Positions 45,449 to 56,684 are shown, numbered from the stretch's first letter. The stretch: DNA of 64,000 nt from Psococerastis gibbosa (GCA_963971405.1 OZ020489.1:14074001-14138000); one strand, 5' to 3'. Made by a program: numbers and translations. Notes: generated by a model not told the origin, from the letters alone.

Positions 45449-46615
45449 AACTTTTAACGACCACAGCAACCCTCTACCGTAGGAGAGTCATTGAAACATA
45501 GAAATGCTGCTGACGCCTGCTTCAACACACGTTCTACCTCTGAAAGCCCTTTACAATAGACAATTCCAACTTTATGTCTAAAAGCTCTCACTCTGAGTGA
45601 TTAAGTTGATTCAGGCTGTGGTGGAGTTCAACTCTTTTGGTACTGGTTTACTTTCTGAGGGACTTTGATGACTAAACTGTTGGGCTCGGCCCCGTAACGC
45701 CTAGGAAAGGTTTCGCGAGGAATAACTGGCGCACCGCTTTGCATGGGGCTGCCGCTTTACTGCATATCTGCATTCAGATGTATTTCATCTTCATCTCTAA
45801 ATGCCTCTTCTATAGATGATTGGCCATCATTGGGACAATTCGGGACCTTTGAGGGCTTGAGGCTGCTGCTCGGAAAAGGCAAGTGGTGCTCTTGCCAAAC
45901 CACTGCCTCGACCAGGTTATTCTTCTTCTGCCGGGAGCCCGCATTCCTTCTATCTTCCCTCGCGCTAGCGGATCTAGAAGTTTTTAGAGGGGGGGGGGGC
46001 TGAACTAGTGAATGGAAAGCCTACAGTAAGGATTATTAATTAATGTGTGAAAAAATTTGAAAGTGCGTTTTATCTAGTGTAAGTTGGGTAAGAGAAGGAG
46101 AAAGCCCATTAGCCCATAGCTGGATCCGCTAGTGTTCCCTCAGATTATTACATGCAGAAGGCGATACTTTTCGTCCCTTATCACATGGCCAAAGTATGTT
46201 AGTTTCGCAGTTTCTTAACGTCAGCAGCAAGTCGGCTTCTGTATCTATTCGCCTCAAGACGAGACCTCAGCATAAGGGTTTCAATCTCTTCAGGATATGT
46301 GCAGTATTAATCTGTATACTCAAATTTCAAATGTACTGATTCTGTTCATTATTATAATTAATTTTGTCAACTTGAGTTGGTAGGTACCCCGCACACCTTC
46401 GGGTTAAGGGGGCCTACAAAATAATTTGTTACGCCAATCATTTTAGAAAAATATACGAAATTGTTATTATTATTATTATTCTCCATAGCTTGTGTCAACA
46501 ATGCCTCCTTACCAGATAGAACGATTGAGAAGGCATTCTCCATCGAAGATTTCGCAGATTTTGAGACCGAAGTACTTTCTGCATTTTAATAAAGACATTT
46601 CGACATTCGACAAGT
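45449..46615 (-). repeat. Decayed LINE 3' fragment R1, copy 2 (empty site for foldback)
   Basis: Near-identical to 3508-5909 except that it lacks the foldback element at 46,436-46,438 and has several small indels (a 17-bp AT-rich block, G-tract length). On the minus strand, broken LINE tail frames include YFGHVIRDEKYRLLHV and GKIEGMRAPGRRRI. It lies inside the TSD-bounded insertion 45,431-49,509, next to PLE-1. Whether it is joined to PLE-1 or is a separate nested piece is not settled. Confidence 0.65.
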
Positions 46616-46724
46616 ACTTAGAGTTTTAGAAAAACTTGTTATAACAACCCGAATTAGTAAAACCCAAATAATCGTTAAGAAATTAACTTTGTCTAAGAAA
46701 CCCACTTGTGTTAGTATAAAACCC

Positions 46725-46766
46725 TGAGCGCTTTCGGCAAGAACTGCCATCTACAGAGGGAAACCC
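46725..46766 (-). ncRNA. Degenerate hammerhead-like motif of PLE-1
   Basis: Minus strand: CTGTAGA core (consensus CTGANGA, one departure), stem II GGCA/TGCC, GAAA, palindromic stem III AGCGCT, then C and stem I CCCT pairing with AGGG. The core change probably disables it. Confidence 0.5.
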
Positions 46767-46805
46767 ACTAGCACAGTTACACCTTGTCTGCGAATTGAGA
46801 CTTGC

Positions 46806-48965
46806 TCAACTCGAGGAGAAGATGCAAATGTGGCTAGGGAGAGGAAACCTTGGTTTATATAGGACTGGGAGCGGGGGAGGGGGTAGGAGGGGGCGTGGCT
46901 GGTTACCTATTCCTAACCTACTAGCTAGATCTATTAGAGGGGATGATTGTGTGAATGTTATGTCGTTTGTTAATTTTTCCCTATTGTGTAAAGCTCTTTT
47001 GATTTCAACATTTTCAAAAAAATTTAAAGTGTAACTTTTCTTTATTTTGTGTAGGGCTGTGTGAGGATCGAATGTGTGATTTTCCGAGTTAAGGTGTTCC
47101 GCGAATGTGCTGTTGGTGTTGGTGTCTCCTATACCTGTTAAATGTTCTCTGACCCTAGTTTTAAAGCTTCTGCCTGTTTGGCCTATGTAAATTGCGTTAC
47201 AATCGTTACAATTTAGACGATAAACTCCATTGCCTTTTTCCTTTTCTGGTTTGGTTTTGCAGTTCATGAGTTTATTGGCTAAATTGTTGCGGTTGTACGG
47301 GGCTGATGTTTTGTCTGTTGTAGAAGAAATGAGATTACTTATTTTTTCTGTGATTTTTTCTATGTATTGTATCCTGAAATATGATTTATTGGTTTCCGGG
47401 TTTGAGCTCTCTGGGGGGTAAATTAGTTTGAGGTTGTGTTTGATTTTGTGATGTCGTAGGATTCTGTCTATTAGATTAAGATTGAAATTGTTATTTAGGG
47501 CAATTTGTTTTATTGTATTTAATTCATTATTATAGTTGGTTTCATTCATAGGGATGTTAAGGAGTCGAAAAATCATACTATGGAATGCTGCGTGTTTGTG
47601 CTGGAATGGGTGAGAAGAATCAACAGGGATTATATTATCGCTATGGGTTTCTTAACGAAATATCTTGAAGTCTAGGGTACTATTATTTTTGGTGATGGAG
47701 AGGTCTAAGAAGTTCAGGGAGTTGTTTTCTTCTACTTCCATGGTAAATTGGATTTTTGGGTGAATTGTGTTGATAAAACTTCAGAAATTGTCTAGTTGTC
47801 TGTTACTTCCTGTCCAAATATAGAAGATATCATCCACATACCTTGTCCAGAAAGATATACATTTAACTAGGGTATTTTTATTGAGTAGAAGTTTGTGTTC
47901 GAAGTTATCCATAAAAATTTCAGCAAGAAGGGGAGAAAGGGAAGAACCCATAGGTAGGCCTATTTTTTGGTGGTAGTAGTCGGATTCGAAACGGAAATAG
48001 TTTTGATGAGTGCATGTGTCTAACAGAAGGAGGGTCTCAGAAATAAGGCTGTTCGAGGTATTATTGTGATAGAGTGACTGGGCAACTAATTTACGTACTT
48101 CGGGTACGGGAATATTAGTAAACAGATTTTTGACATCGAAAGAGACGAGTTTGGCACTGCTGGATAAGGAAAGGTGCTTAAGGCGGGAAACCAACTCGAA
48201 TGAGTTTTTGACGCTGTGGCGGGGTGTGAAGTTTGATAGCTCGCGAATGTGTTTGCTGAGAAAACTAGCTACTTTGCTGGCTGGGGCACTGTTATACGAA
48301 ACTACTGGGCGGATAGGTTGATTGGGTTTATGAAGTTTAACCAGACCAAAAAATGAAGGAGCTACGAGGTTCATGTTGGTAAATTTATAGGCTATATCTT
48401 GAGGTATCGTATTAGAGCTTTGTTTAATGGCTTTTTCGGTTGCTTTTTGGAATTTGTTTGTGGGGTCTACTTTAAGTTTTACGAATGTGGATTCATCAGA
48501 AATGAGATCTAAGACTTTAGGAACATAATCATGGGTAGGTAAAATGACAATAGAATTTCCTTTATCCGCCTTGGTGAGTGTAAGGTTATCTTGGGCTAGT
48601 TTATTTTTTATAGATTTAGTGTTATCGTTTTTGTGTGTAAGTTGGACGTTTTTCAGAATATCTGCTGCTATGTGTTTTTCATTATTGTGGTTTTTTAGGC
48701 TAAATTCAGTGGCTGACATTAAGTTGGTTAACGTGTTTTTGTTTAGACCTATATCAGGGCAATACTTGAGGCCCTTGTTGAGAAGTTCCATTTCTTTTGT
48801 GTTGAAAATCGTGTTAGATAAGTTGACGGTACGAGGATAGAATTTATGTGTTGTGATGGGTAGTGTAGTGAGTGTCTGCGCTGAAGGCGTGAGGCCTTGA
48901 CCTACCCCAGTCTGCATCAATCGATGAAGGGGGTTAGACCGGGAACATACGTTCGTCCCGCGCAT
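46806..48965 (-). pseudogene. PLE-1 RT and GIY-YIG reading frame with in-frame stops
   Basis: One continuous minus-strand frame with only two stop codons (TGA at ~47,781 and TAA at ~47,654). The RT part (47,781-48,965) shows VKLHKPNQPIRPVVS, LVSFDVKNLFTNIP, GLPMGSSLSPLLAEIFM and the catalytic YVDD in FWTRYVDDIFYIW. The second part (46,806-47,576) has the GIY-YIG nuclease: VYRLNCNDCNAIYIGQTGRSF, then VREHL and a conserved FAEHLNSENHTF. RT followed by GIY-YIG is the defining order of Penelope elements, which reverse-transcribe RNA at a nicked target. Two nonsense changes make this copy probably inactive. Confidence 0.9.
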
Positions 48966-49079
48966 CTGATGTTTCGTGTCGCGATGTGATGTGTGATGTA
49001 TTCCGTTGGATTTGTTATTTTGGTTTTCACTCAGTTCTTTTATTTTTATTTTTATATTTTTATTTTATTTCTTTATTTA

Positions 49080-49478
49080 GTGTTGTGCGTTTTTTGTAAG
49101 TGATGCCACTAATTTTTGTGTATATTTGATCTTGGAAGGTGGTCCATTCTAAAAAGTGAAGTTTGAAGGATAATTCTGAATGTAAAACTTTAAGGTAAAG
49201 GCTTATGCTGTCTCTGATTTTGAACCATTTTTTGATTTCTTCTGCTAGGCAGACTTTCTGGGCGATTCTAAGTGCTTTATTGGATTGTGTGGAAAAGCTG
49301 GGTTGCTGTTTTAATTTGGATGTAGACTATTTAGGAGTGATTTTGCAATCTTGGTTAAATTTGAGGTTAATTGAAGCAATTGCGAATTTTTCTTTAAGTT
49401 TCCTATAGATTTTGAGTTGTTCAGCAAGACTAGCTGTAAATAAATAAATAATTAGATTACTCGTGACTTCGTGGTATT
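49080..49478 (-). pseudogene. PLE-1 N-terminal part
   Basis: A minus-strand frame from MKYHEVTSN continues through EQLKIYRKLKEKFAIA, a TAG at 49,327, and then IAQKVCLAEEIKKWF and LHSELSFKLHFLEW. The last two resemble the poorly conserved N-terminal region of PLE proteins. It ends in an (ATAAA)n-rich tract at 49,031-49,080 and is out of frame with the RT part, so at least one frameshift separates them. Confidence 0.6.
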
Positions 49479-49521
49479 TCATTTTAATAAACAAAAAATA
49501 ACAAATAACATTCATACGGAA

Positions 49522-49616
49522 ATAATATAAATAACGTCCGAAATCCATGGGGCCGTTTGCATTGAACAAGGTTAGATAAGTAGACCTAGGTCCATAAAAA
49601 GTCCTTAAAAAAAACA
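49522..49616 (+). repeat. Dispersed repeat D, copy 4, downstream part
   Basis: Resumes with ATAATATAAATAACGTCCGAAATCCATGGGG-type sequence, matching 13,400-13,490. Confidence 0.7.
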
Positions 49617-51047
49617 CATTATGGATTATTTTGCCAAAAACCTATACACAGTTGCGACAGATTTTAAATAATGCGCTGCGTTGCTATAGTAACCAAATCG
49701 GCTTAGGTACAGTCCTCAATGGTGGAACCGACTGTTATAAACCTCATTTACGCCTGAATTTAGATAAAAAAGTGAGAGTGACAAATTAGGTAGCCAAAAG
49801 CCATGGGATTGGGAAAGAATGAAAAAGAGGTGCTCAAAGTCAGCTACCTTCCGCCCCCCCCCCTCCCTCCAGCAGCCCGGCCCCTTACGAGGGAGCTAAT
49901 CCCGACAAGTCCCGATTCTCAGCTAAATTGTTCAAATTGAAAAAGGTCTGATTCTTTGGGGATCTTGTTTTAAGGATGTTAAAAGTCTGGTTTCTGGAAA
50001 GTTAAAATTTCTCTTTTTTTCAGGTCCCACTTTAAACTACACAGTGTAGGATTACTCCTTAGAGTGGATTCCAGACTCCAGTAAAGTACACTTGATATGG
50101 TATCTCTGTACGGGAATACATGTCTTCTTTACTACCACTTAAGCTGTGTTTTGAGGACCTCGTGGTCTGCAATTGAGGAAAGTCGAAAGAAATGGCCATT
50201 TAAAAAAATAAAAAAATAAAAACTTAAATACCTCATTTGCTTTTTGAAATACCTGGCTCCACTCCTGAATAAGCTAAAGTTTTTTTCTTATGCAGTCAGC
50301 GTTGGATGATTATTATACCAAATTTGAATCTATCTGCTGCAGAGGGTCTACTATGCCGTTTGATGTTTATTATTGGGGGTTAAAAATGTAAACAAAACAA
50401 TTTTGAAGAACACTTTGTCTGACCATTCTAAAATTATTTTGTAGAATTTTTTTATTAATTTTATTATTTAAAAATAATCGCCATATTAGGCTTATCATAT
50501 TATATTAGGACATGTTAACACTAACTTAAGCTCTCCCCTCCCACTCACCCCAATACAAAGCAGCAATATTCCTTTTCCGATGCTGATCAATTCACTCAAA
50601 TCCAAATATCAGAAAATATATCATGTAATCTTTTTATTAACTATTTATCCATTTGCATTAATCTTCGCCTTTTTTCAATAGCATAGCTATCCATTTGAGG
50701 CACACAAGTTATTGTTATTGAATTGAATAATTTAGGCTAGTATGGTATGTTCCCTCACCAAGCACATTCTTAGGAACATTTGGGTTGGGAATTGTTCATT
50801 AGTATCTTCTACCTTTGAGATAGAATTAAATACATTTGATTTGATTTGATTTGATTTACAAAAATCGTATAAACATGGTGTTCCATTTATATGAAAGTTT
50901 TCGAATAAGCCAAGTGTTCCTAATGCCATCCAGTCTTGGTCGGGTAGTAGCTGCTTTCACGTATATACTTAGGCAAACACATGCATATACTGTATGTAAC
51001 ATACCTACGCCACCCTCAAAACTTATTCGATCTCTTGGTTTATGGGG
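49617..51047. other. Unassigned AT-rich sequence
   Basis: No motif-bearing frame. A C9 run lies near 49,855 and a short (TTGAT)n run near 50,836. Confidence 0.4.
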
Positions 51048-51147
51048 AACACAAAATCATTGTGAGAGTTTCCTTGGTGACTTCGTGGAACTTGGAGAAC
51101 ATCATGAGTAGAGGAAGAAGAACGCAATGATCCACAGTAAAATACTT

Positions 51148-51189
51148 TAATAGTGACCGGTTTCGGATAAAATCCATCATCAGACTAAC
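51148..51189 (-). ncRNA. Hammerhead-like motif of PLE-2, inverted end
   Basis: The same motif as at 51,711-51,752 on the opposite strand, with the core at 51,177-51,183 (reverse complement), in the inverted end copy. Confidence 0.75.
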
Positions 51190-51284
51190 AACACATGAAA
51201 AAACGCCAGCTTATATACTACGGGAAGGGAACAAAGAGAAAAAGAACAAAGTTGTATCCTTTAGCTGCCCGCCCAACCTAGGAA

Positions 51285-51681
51285 AATTCCTCATCAACTG
51301 TAAGGATAAGGTTAATAATAATAGGAAATCAGGGGTTTATAAAATTTCTTGTAATGAATGTAGTGCGAGTTACATTGGACAGAGTGGACGCAATTTTAAG
51401 TTTCGCTTACGCGAGCATAAAAATGCGATCGGTAAAAATGACTGTACCTCAGCTTTTGCGGACCACCTCTCAAGTAACTCGCACTCATGTAATTTTGGAG
51501 ATTTTAAAATTCTACATTGTTGTAGTAAAGGTAGACTATTAGACAGGTTAGAAAGCTTAGAGATTAGAAAGGCTATTAGGAATAACGAGGTTCTCACGAA
51601 TGATATAATGTTTCAAACTGTATCCCCACTACTCGATTTATGTACTCAACCCCCGCCTCCTCCTCCCACTCCCTTCCCGTA
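51285..51681 (+). pseudogene. PLE-2 GIY-YIG endonuclease fragment
   Basis: An open frame without its own ATG at the start encodes LGKFLINCKDKV, then GVYKISCNECSASYIGQSGRNF, LREHKNA, SAFADHLSSNSHS, RLESLEIRKAI, VLTNDIMF and SPLLDL, ending in a proline run. The GIY-YIG catalytic pair (GVY ... SYIG), the arginine and the conserved cysteines are present. The RT domain is missing: the element is 5'-truncated inside the coding region, so this frame was probably never translated alone here. The absence of stops suggests youth. Confidence 0.88.
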
Positions 51682-51710
51682 GTATATAAGCTGGCGTTTT
51701 TTCATGTGTT

Positions 51711-51752
51711 GTTAGTCTGATGATGGATTTTATCCGAAACCGGTCACTATTA
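51711..51752 (+). ncRNA. Hammerhead-like motif of PLE-2, direct end
   Basis: Plus strand: CTGATGA core at 51,717-51,723, stem II GGAT/ATCC with a TTT loop, GAAA at 51,736, palindromic stem III ACCGGT, then C and stem I TAGT pairing with ACTA. All invariant core bases are present. Confidence 0.75.
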
Positions 51753-51969
51753 AAGTATTTTACTGTGGGTCATTGCGTTCTTCTTCCTCTACTCATGAAA
51801 CACAAAATCACGAAATAGAAAATGTAAACCAGTAAAATACTTTCACTATGCTTCGTATATGAGTGAAAGTAGAGGCATTGAATATATAATAATGTATTAT
51901 ATTCAATGGTGAAGGTCACTTTCAAATAAATCGTTGGAAAATTTCATCCTATGCGTATAGGCTACCATA

Positions 51970-52640
51970 CAAAAGAACCGGTCTGAGTTTATTCGAACAT
52001 GCTTTCCAATTTATAAATTAGTAGATATGGACATATAATTTCCCTATGGTTAAATTTCAGATCCCTTGAGGGATCAATATATTACAAACCCATTAAAACT
52101 TAATTGCATATTCAGGAACGAACAGATCAATACATTGTAACAGTAGTAACAATGACACGTGGCACGTAATGTATTGGAGCGTGAATTTTCCATAATTTCT
52201 CAAAAAATAATTTTTTGCACAGAAGAAAATATTTTTTTTGGGAATGCAACCGGTCCGTTTTTGTTACCTTATTGAACAGCTGAAACATACCTGAAGGAAG
52301 AAATCATCGATAGAAAGGTTCCACAGAAAAATTATTTTTTAGTCGTTTTCCATGAAAATTTAGTTATTTTTATTTTTTTACCCCCAGAAGCAAACTATCG
52401 AAATCGACCGAGTAGTTTGCCCAGAAATCGATGAACAGACAGACATACAGACAGACAGACAGACAGACAGACTGACAGACAGACAGAGCGATAAACAGAC
52501 ATTTCGTAAAAACCACTTTTTTCTGTTCCTGGGACCTCAAAACGTGTAAATCCGTTGAAATCTTGGAACCGAAAGTTTCGACCATCACAAAGCTTTCATT
52601 ATAATACGTATAAATTGGAAAGCAAAAACCCACTTTGCAC
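51970..52640 (+). repeat. Dispersed repeat F, copy 2
   Basis: Counterpart of 40,780-41,640. The (GACA)n run at about 52,435-52,490 has a different composition (GACATACAGACAGACAG). Confidence 0.75.
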
Positions 52641-53579
52641 AATGTGACACATTTGATGCCATTTCAAATGTGTATTCCCAACACTACGTTCAAAGTTACA
52701 TCACATGAAAAAGGAGTGCAGTACTACAATGCTCCAAAACAAATCCATAAATAATTAAAACACAAAGGCTCAATATGAAAAACAGAAATTAAATGTTTTA
52801 TCGAACACAAAAAATTGAAAATAAATTTCTCTGATAAAGAGAGATTTGAGAGATAAAAAATAAAATATGGCAGCCGACCACAAGCTGCAATTACACAGGT
52901 GACGTCACAGTTTTCGGTATTGTAATTCCATATTTGCCTGCGGTTCTGCGACAGTATCGACAAAACCTCACGTCATTTAATATATTATCGCACATGCTAG
53001 TGGTCAGCTTGTGGGTTTCCCTTTTTTTTATTTTGGGGGGTTGTCAAATTGTGCATTTTGGGGCTAACACTAAATACCTAGACGAAGACGAGAGCTAGGA
53101 AGGGAATGCTAGAGAGGGAGATTGGTTTGGAAAGGAGTCCTGCGCTCCACAATTAAAATGAAATACAGTCAGTGTCTTAGTTTGTAACTGCACAGGCTTT
53201 CACGGGGGTGGTCCATGAGGTCCAGACCCGAAATAAATTTTTGTATGTAAACCTCTATGGTTTGAAGAATTTATCCATTAATTAATTAAGAAATTACTTA
53301 AAAAAAAGGACCCCCTCTCCCCGAAATCAAAACCTGGGCACGGCCTTGGCCGGAGTCATCCGGGATGATGGGCCGTGGTCGAAAATCAACTTTCAAATCG
53401 ACCACCACCCATTAGCTCGAATTCTACGGTTTCTTCCAATGCCGTAGTTTGTCTGTTTTATTTTATTATATAGTTTTTTAAATAATAAATAGGCGTTTTG
53501 CTTTTTTGAGTCTCACGCGCATGTTGGTATTCCTGATCTGAGAGATAGGGGGGGGGGGGTATGATCCTTACGTCAATAC
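52641..53579. other. Unassigned sequence
   Basis: No recognised frame. A G11 run lies near 53,551. A patch near 53,320 is C-rich. Confidence 0.4.
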
Positions 53580-53830
53580 CATGAAGGTGTTACAGTGTGT
53601 ACTGAAGTGGCAATGGGGCAGAGTAGACATGCGCCACTATAAGTGGGACGTCACAGCTATGGCAACTCGGTAGCGTGTCGTTTGCCATAAGATGTCCGTG
53701 TGTAAGCCAGGAGCCGCCCAGACGCATACGCCACAGCAGAGTTTCCGCTCGTCAGCGGCGGCGGCTTGCTGTTGCCCACCAACTCAGACGCGGCTTAATA
53801 GCGCGTAGCTGTTGAGTGCTTCGGAAAAGG
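53580..53830 (-). pseudogene. LINE C-terminal fragment (I/jockey-like)
   Basis: Minus-strand frame: LLWRMRLGGSWLTHGHLM, then PSCHSCDVPLIVAHV. The RLRxGxxxLTHG...CxxCxVPxxVxHx pattern is the conserved tail after RNase H in I/jockey LINEs. GC-rich compared with its neighbours. Short and without boundaries. Confidence 0.6.
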
Positions 53831-54115
53831 TCATTTCAATGGGAGAGTGCGAGAATGCCTAATGGGAAGAAATAAAATGAAATGAATTAAAATGAAATGA
53901 AATACGTCTTTATATTAAGCGAGCTTTAGCTCCAAATAGCTACTCTACCAACTAACCTATTTTATATCACAAATTCTTTTTCATATTGAAAACAAAAAAA
54001 AGGGGAGGGGGCAGTGGAAGTCACCTCAACCTTGGCCTTTGCCCCCCTCACTGCAAAAATTAAATCAACGTGGGTGAGTGTGGGGATCAAATTTCTTGAA
54101 GCCAAGGCCAGAGTC

Positions 54116-54425
54116 ACCTAAAACCGCCGATGTTGTCATTCCCACATCGGTGAAATGGCGAAGTTAATGAAAGTTGAAATAAATTGATAGGTACCAAAGT
54201 ACATTATGTGTACACATAATTTTCAAAAAAGGTTTTGTTTTTCTTACTCACTTACTTACTCCTTGGCGCTATGGCCCGTGAAGGGCCTTGCCCGGCTGTG
54301 TCCCATTGCACCAGCCTGCGCGGTCCTTCGCCAGTCAACAACGCCAAGGGTCACTAGATCCGACGTCGTCCAGCCATCGCATCCGTGGTCGTCCCTCTCG
54401 TCTTCTCCCTTGGGGCACCTTGTGT
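54116..54425. repeat. 310-bp segment repeated exactly at 63,691-64,000
   Basis: Base-by-base reading shows no difference between the two copies up to the window's right edge. It starts ACCTAAAACCGCCGATG, immediately after CAGAGTC. The second copy starts exactly next to the BEL/Pao LTR. It includes the start of the LINE fragment below. Confidence 0.95.
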
Positions 54426-54570
54426 AAGGCTGCTCTCATAGCCTTATTGTCTCGCATTCGTTCCACGTGCCCTAGTCACCTAATGCGGCTTCCTTGATTT
54501 CGGCTACTATCGTAGGGACTTGGTAAACTGCGTACAGCTCTTCACTTCTACGGATACGCCACTCTATCCC
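54255..54570 (-). pseudogene. LINE C-terminal fragment, same family as 30.4 kb
   Basis: Minus strand: RRSEELYAVYQVPTI, GHVERM, ALHKVPQGRRE, GRPRMRWLDDV, then frame breaks and a DRAGW-like end. The 30.4-kb copy has the same ALHKVPQGRR and MRWLDDVE blocks. A TAAGTAAG-type tail is present on the minus strand. It has two or more lesions, including loss of the EEDL segment. Confidence 0.75.
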
Positions 54571-55269
54571 TCCCTCTTTCCCTGAATCCAAAATACTATT
54601 TTAAATGCGTAAAGTAAAGCGGGAAAAGAGCGAAATAAACCTAACAATTAGAGACGGCCTTTTATTGCTTTCAATAGAATTGGGGAAGCTCCCTTCCTAT
54701 TGACGAATAAAATCAAAGCAAACCGATTTCGCTTTCAACGGAGGGCGAGAAAGTAGCTTTAGGCATGAATGTAATTCCAGAGAACATTTTGATTTTGACG
54801 GAGGAATCGGACTCCCTGCCTTGGCCAATATATCAATAAAAAGCAGCTTTCACAAAAAAAAATGAGAGAAAAAAGAAATAGCAGTATATTAATAATTCTT
54901 GTCCATGGCGATATTACAATACCGCTTTGCGATGGATGGGATAGGGGGTAGGTGGGGGAGAGGGGGGGGGGGTTGAGAGGAAGGGTGGCTAAGGGGTTAT
55001 ACTCAGCTTCACTCTCTCTGGAAATACGAGCCATTGGTGCGTATTCCACACTCGGATATTTGGGTTTATATTGTATTTTTGTAACGAGGCGAAACAGTTG
55101 ATTGTGGACTGTGGTTGGTTGGACATACAATATAATGAGACGCATAGTTCCTGTATTTGACTGCTTACAGTAGATGGGCATTCAGAAAGAGCACCATATA
55201 GGCAGTAACAATAAAATTAATAACTTTATATACCGGTAGGTAGTATATAAAAAATTATATATAAAAAAA

Positions 55270-56654
55270 ATGGGTTCACCCTTGTCTCCACTCTTAGAGG
55301 AAATTTTCATGGACCATTTGGAAAGGAAGCTATTTAACCTAACGTCCCCTATACTTAAGAACGTCTTATTTTGGTTTCGTTACGTTGATGATTGCTTGTG
55401 CTTCTTTTCTGGTACAGATAGGCAACTAGATTCCTTACTGGGAGTTCTTAATAGCTTGCACCCGGTAATAAAATTTACTGTAGAGGTCAAAGATAATGGT
55501 AGGATTAATTTTTTTTAGATTTAACAATTAATAGGATATATACTACCTTGGGCATTGGGCCGCCATACCAAGTTGAATCCAGCGGACCAGAGCAGGTTCA
55601 AAGCTGCAGATAACTTGGTCGTGTGCACAGTGCCGGTAGGGAAACATGGTAGAACTTGTCCTGGTCACCTCCGAACTAATCGTGTGACTTCACTGTGTTT
55701 CCCAAGTGGTTGGGATCCACTCTAATCAGGAGGTCCACTGTCCTATGGGCTGGCATAGGACAGTCAAGTCGGGGTCGCTCTATGGGCCCAAATATGAGGC
55801 CTAAGTCGTTATTAACCCGACGAACACTACTACTACTACTACTACCTTGGGCTTTGAGATTTACAGGAAATCTACTCACTGTGACAATGTGATACCACAC
55901 TCGTCAAGACACCCACCGGCCCACATAGCTGCTGCATTCTACTCGATGACCCATCGCCTACATAGCATTCCTCTAAGTACTATTAACTACAATAAGGAAA
56001 TGGATACCATGATGGTCACAGGAAAGAACAATGGATACTCCATGGACTATGTGAGGAGTATAATAAGGAAACACAAAAGGAAAAAAACTATCGGATATGG
56101 TGTATGCAGCGAGGGATGTGAGTAAAGAAATAAAACAATACACTAAAATACCATATGTGGGAGATATTAGTCTACGAACCAGCAGAGTGATAGAACGAAG
56201 CACGGGGAAAATAGTTTCCTTCTCGACCATACCTACCTTAGGCAGGATGATATTTAATTGTAAAGACAAAGTTGAAAATCTGAGGAGGTCAGGGGTTTAC
56301 CAACTGAACTGCAAGGAATGCGACGTTACATATATACGAGTAGGTCAAACGGGCCGTAATGTTAAAGAAAGAATAGCTGAGCATAGGCGAGCGGCTGGCA
56401 AGCAGGACTGCAACTCTGCTTTCGCAGAGTGCCTATGTACCTCTGGTCATACCTCAGATTTCTCGGCTGTTAAGTTATTATATGATTGTGACAAAGGCAA
56501 ACTGTTAGAGTGGAGTGGAGTGCATAGAAATAAGAAATGCATTACGGTATGTAACAATTGTAACTTAGTCAATGACATAACATTTATGCACCCTTCCCCT
56601 CTCTTAGATCTGGCATCTGGAGTGCCCCGCCTATTCCACCTCCACGCTAATTAA
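55270..56654 (+). pseudogene. PLE-3 RT/GIY-YIG remnants
   Basis: Three frame pieces. 55,270-55,518 starts in the middle of the RT (MGSPLSPLLEEIFMDHLERK, then FWFRYVDDCLCFF with catalytic YVDD). 55,853-56,125 continues after the SINE with EIYRKSTHCDNVIPHSSRHP and a YSMDYVRSIIRKHK block. 56,097-56,654 holds the GIY-YIG domain: GVYQLNCKECDVTYIRVGQTGRNV (an extra residue pair interrupts the YIG), AEHRRAAGKQ, CNSAFAECL and LVNDITFMHPSPLLDL. Truncation, a frame change and the SINE make it inactive. The lineage differs from PLE-1 and is closer to PLE-2. Confidence 0.88.
55554..55839 (+). mobile_element. SINE-E inserted in PLE-3
   Basis: Flanked by a 13-bp duplication TACTACCTTGGGC (55,541-55,553 and 55,840-55,852), with a (CTA)n tail at 55,827-55,842. 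The head has GGTTCAAAGCTGC (B-box-like). The PLE-3 protein frame before and after the SINE is consistent with a single interrupted RT region. The tail and the TSD start overlap in sequence, so the exact tail length is ambiguous by a few bases. Confidence 0.85.
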
Positions 56655-56684
56655 GACTGATTTAGGTAATAGGTACTTGTTGGA

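Larger units (their letters stand above)
46616..49509 (-). mobile_element. PLE-1: nearly complete Penelope-like element
   Basis: On the minus strand: a 5' region with CCACGAAGTCAC (shared with other PLE ends in this window), a conserved N-terminal region, reverse transcriptase, GIY-YIG endonuclease and a 3' end with a hammerhead-like fold. The compound 45,431-49,509 is bounded by the 12-bp duplication ATTCATACGGAA (45,419-45,430 and 49,510-49,521) within a dispersed-repeat D copy. Confidence 0.8.
51060..51798 (+). mobile_element. PLE-2: short Penelope-like insertion with inverted ends
   Basis: A 739-bp insertion flanked by the 12-bp duplication AACACAAAATCA (51,048-51,059 and 51,799-51,810). 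The ends are inverted repeats of ~130 bp (51,104-51,240 and 51,675-51,797), each carrying a hammerhead-like motif pointing outward from the coding part. The 5' side carries an extra ~40 bp (GTGACTTCGTGG block), the reverse complement of the extreme 3' end of PLE-3. An inverted, truncated upstream copy is a known PLE arrangement. Confidence 0.85.

Noticed and set aside
3508-46615. R1 copies as the two LTRs of one 43-kb element
   Set aside because: They carry LINE tail coding remnants, lack LTR-type ends and matching TSDs, and unrelated insertions fill the space between.
49434-49460. GTAATC...TTTACAG stretch in the PLE-1 5' region as an intron
   Set aside because: It is only 27 nt, in frame and without stops, too short for a spliceosomal intron; reading through gives a continuous protein.
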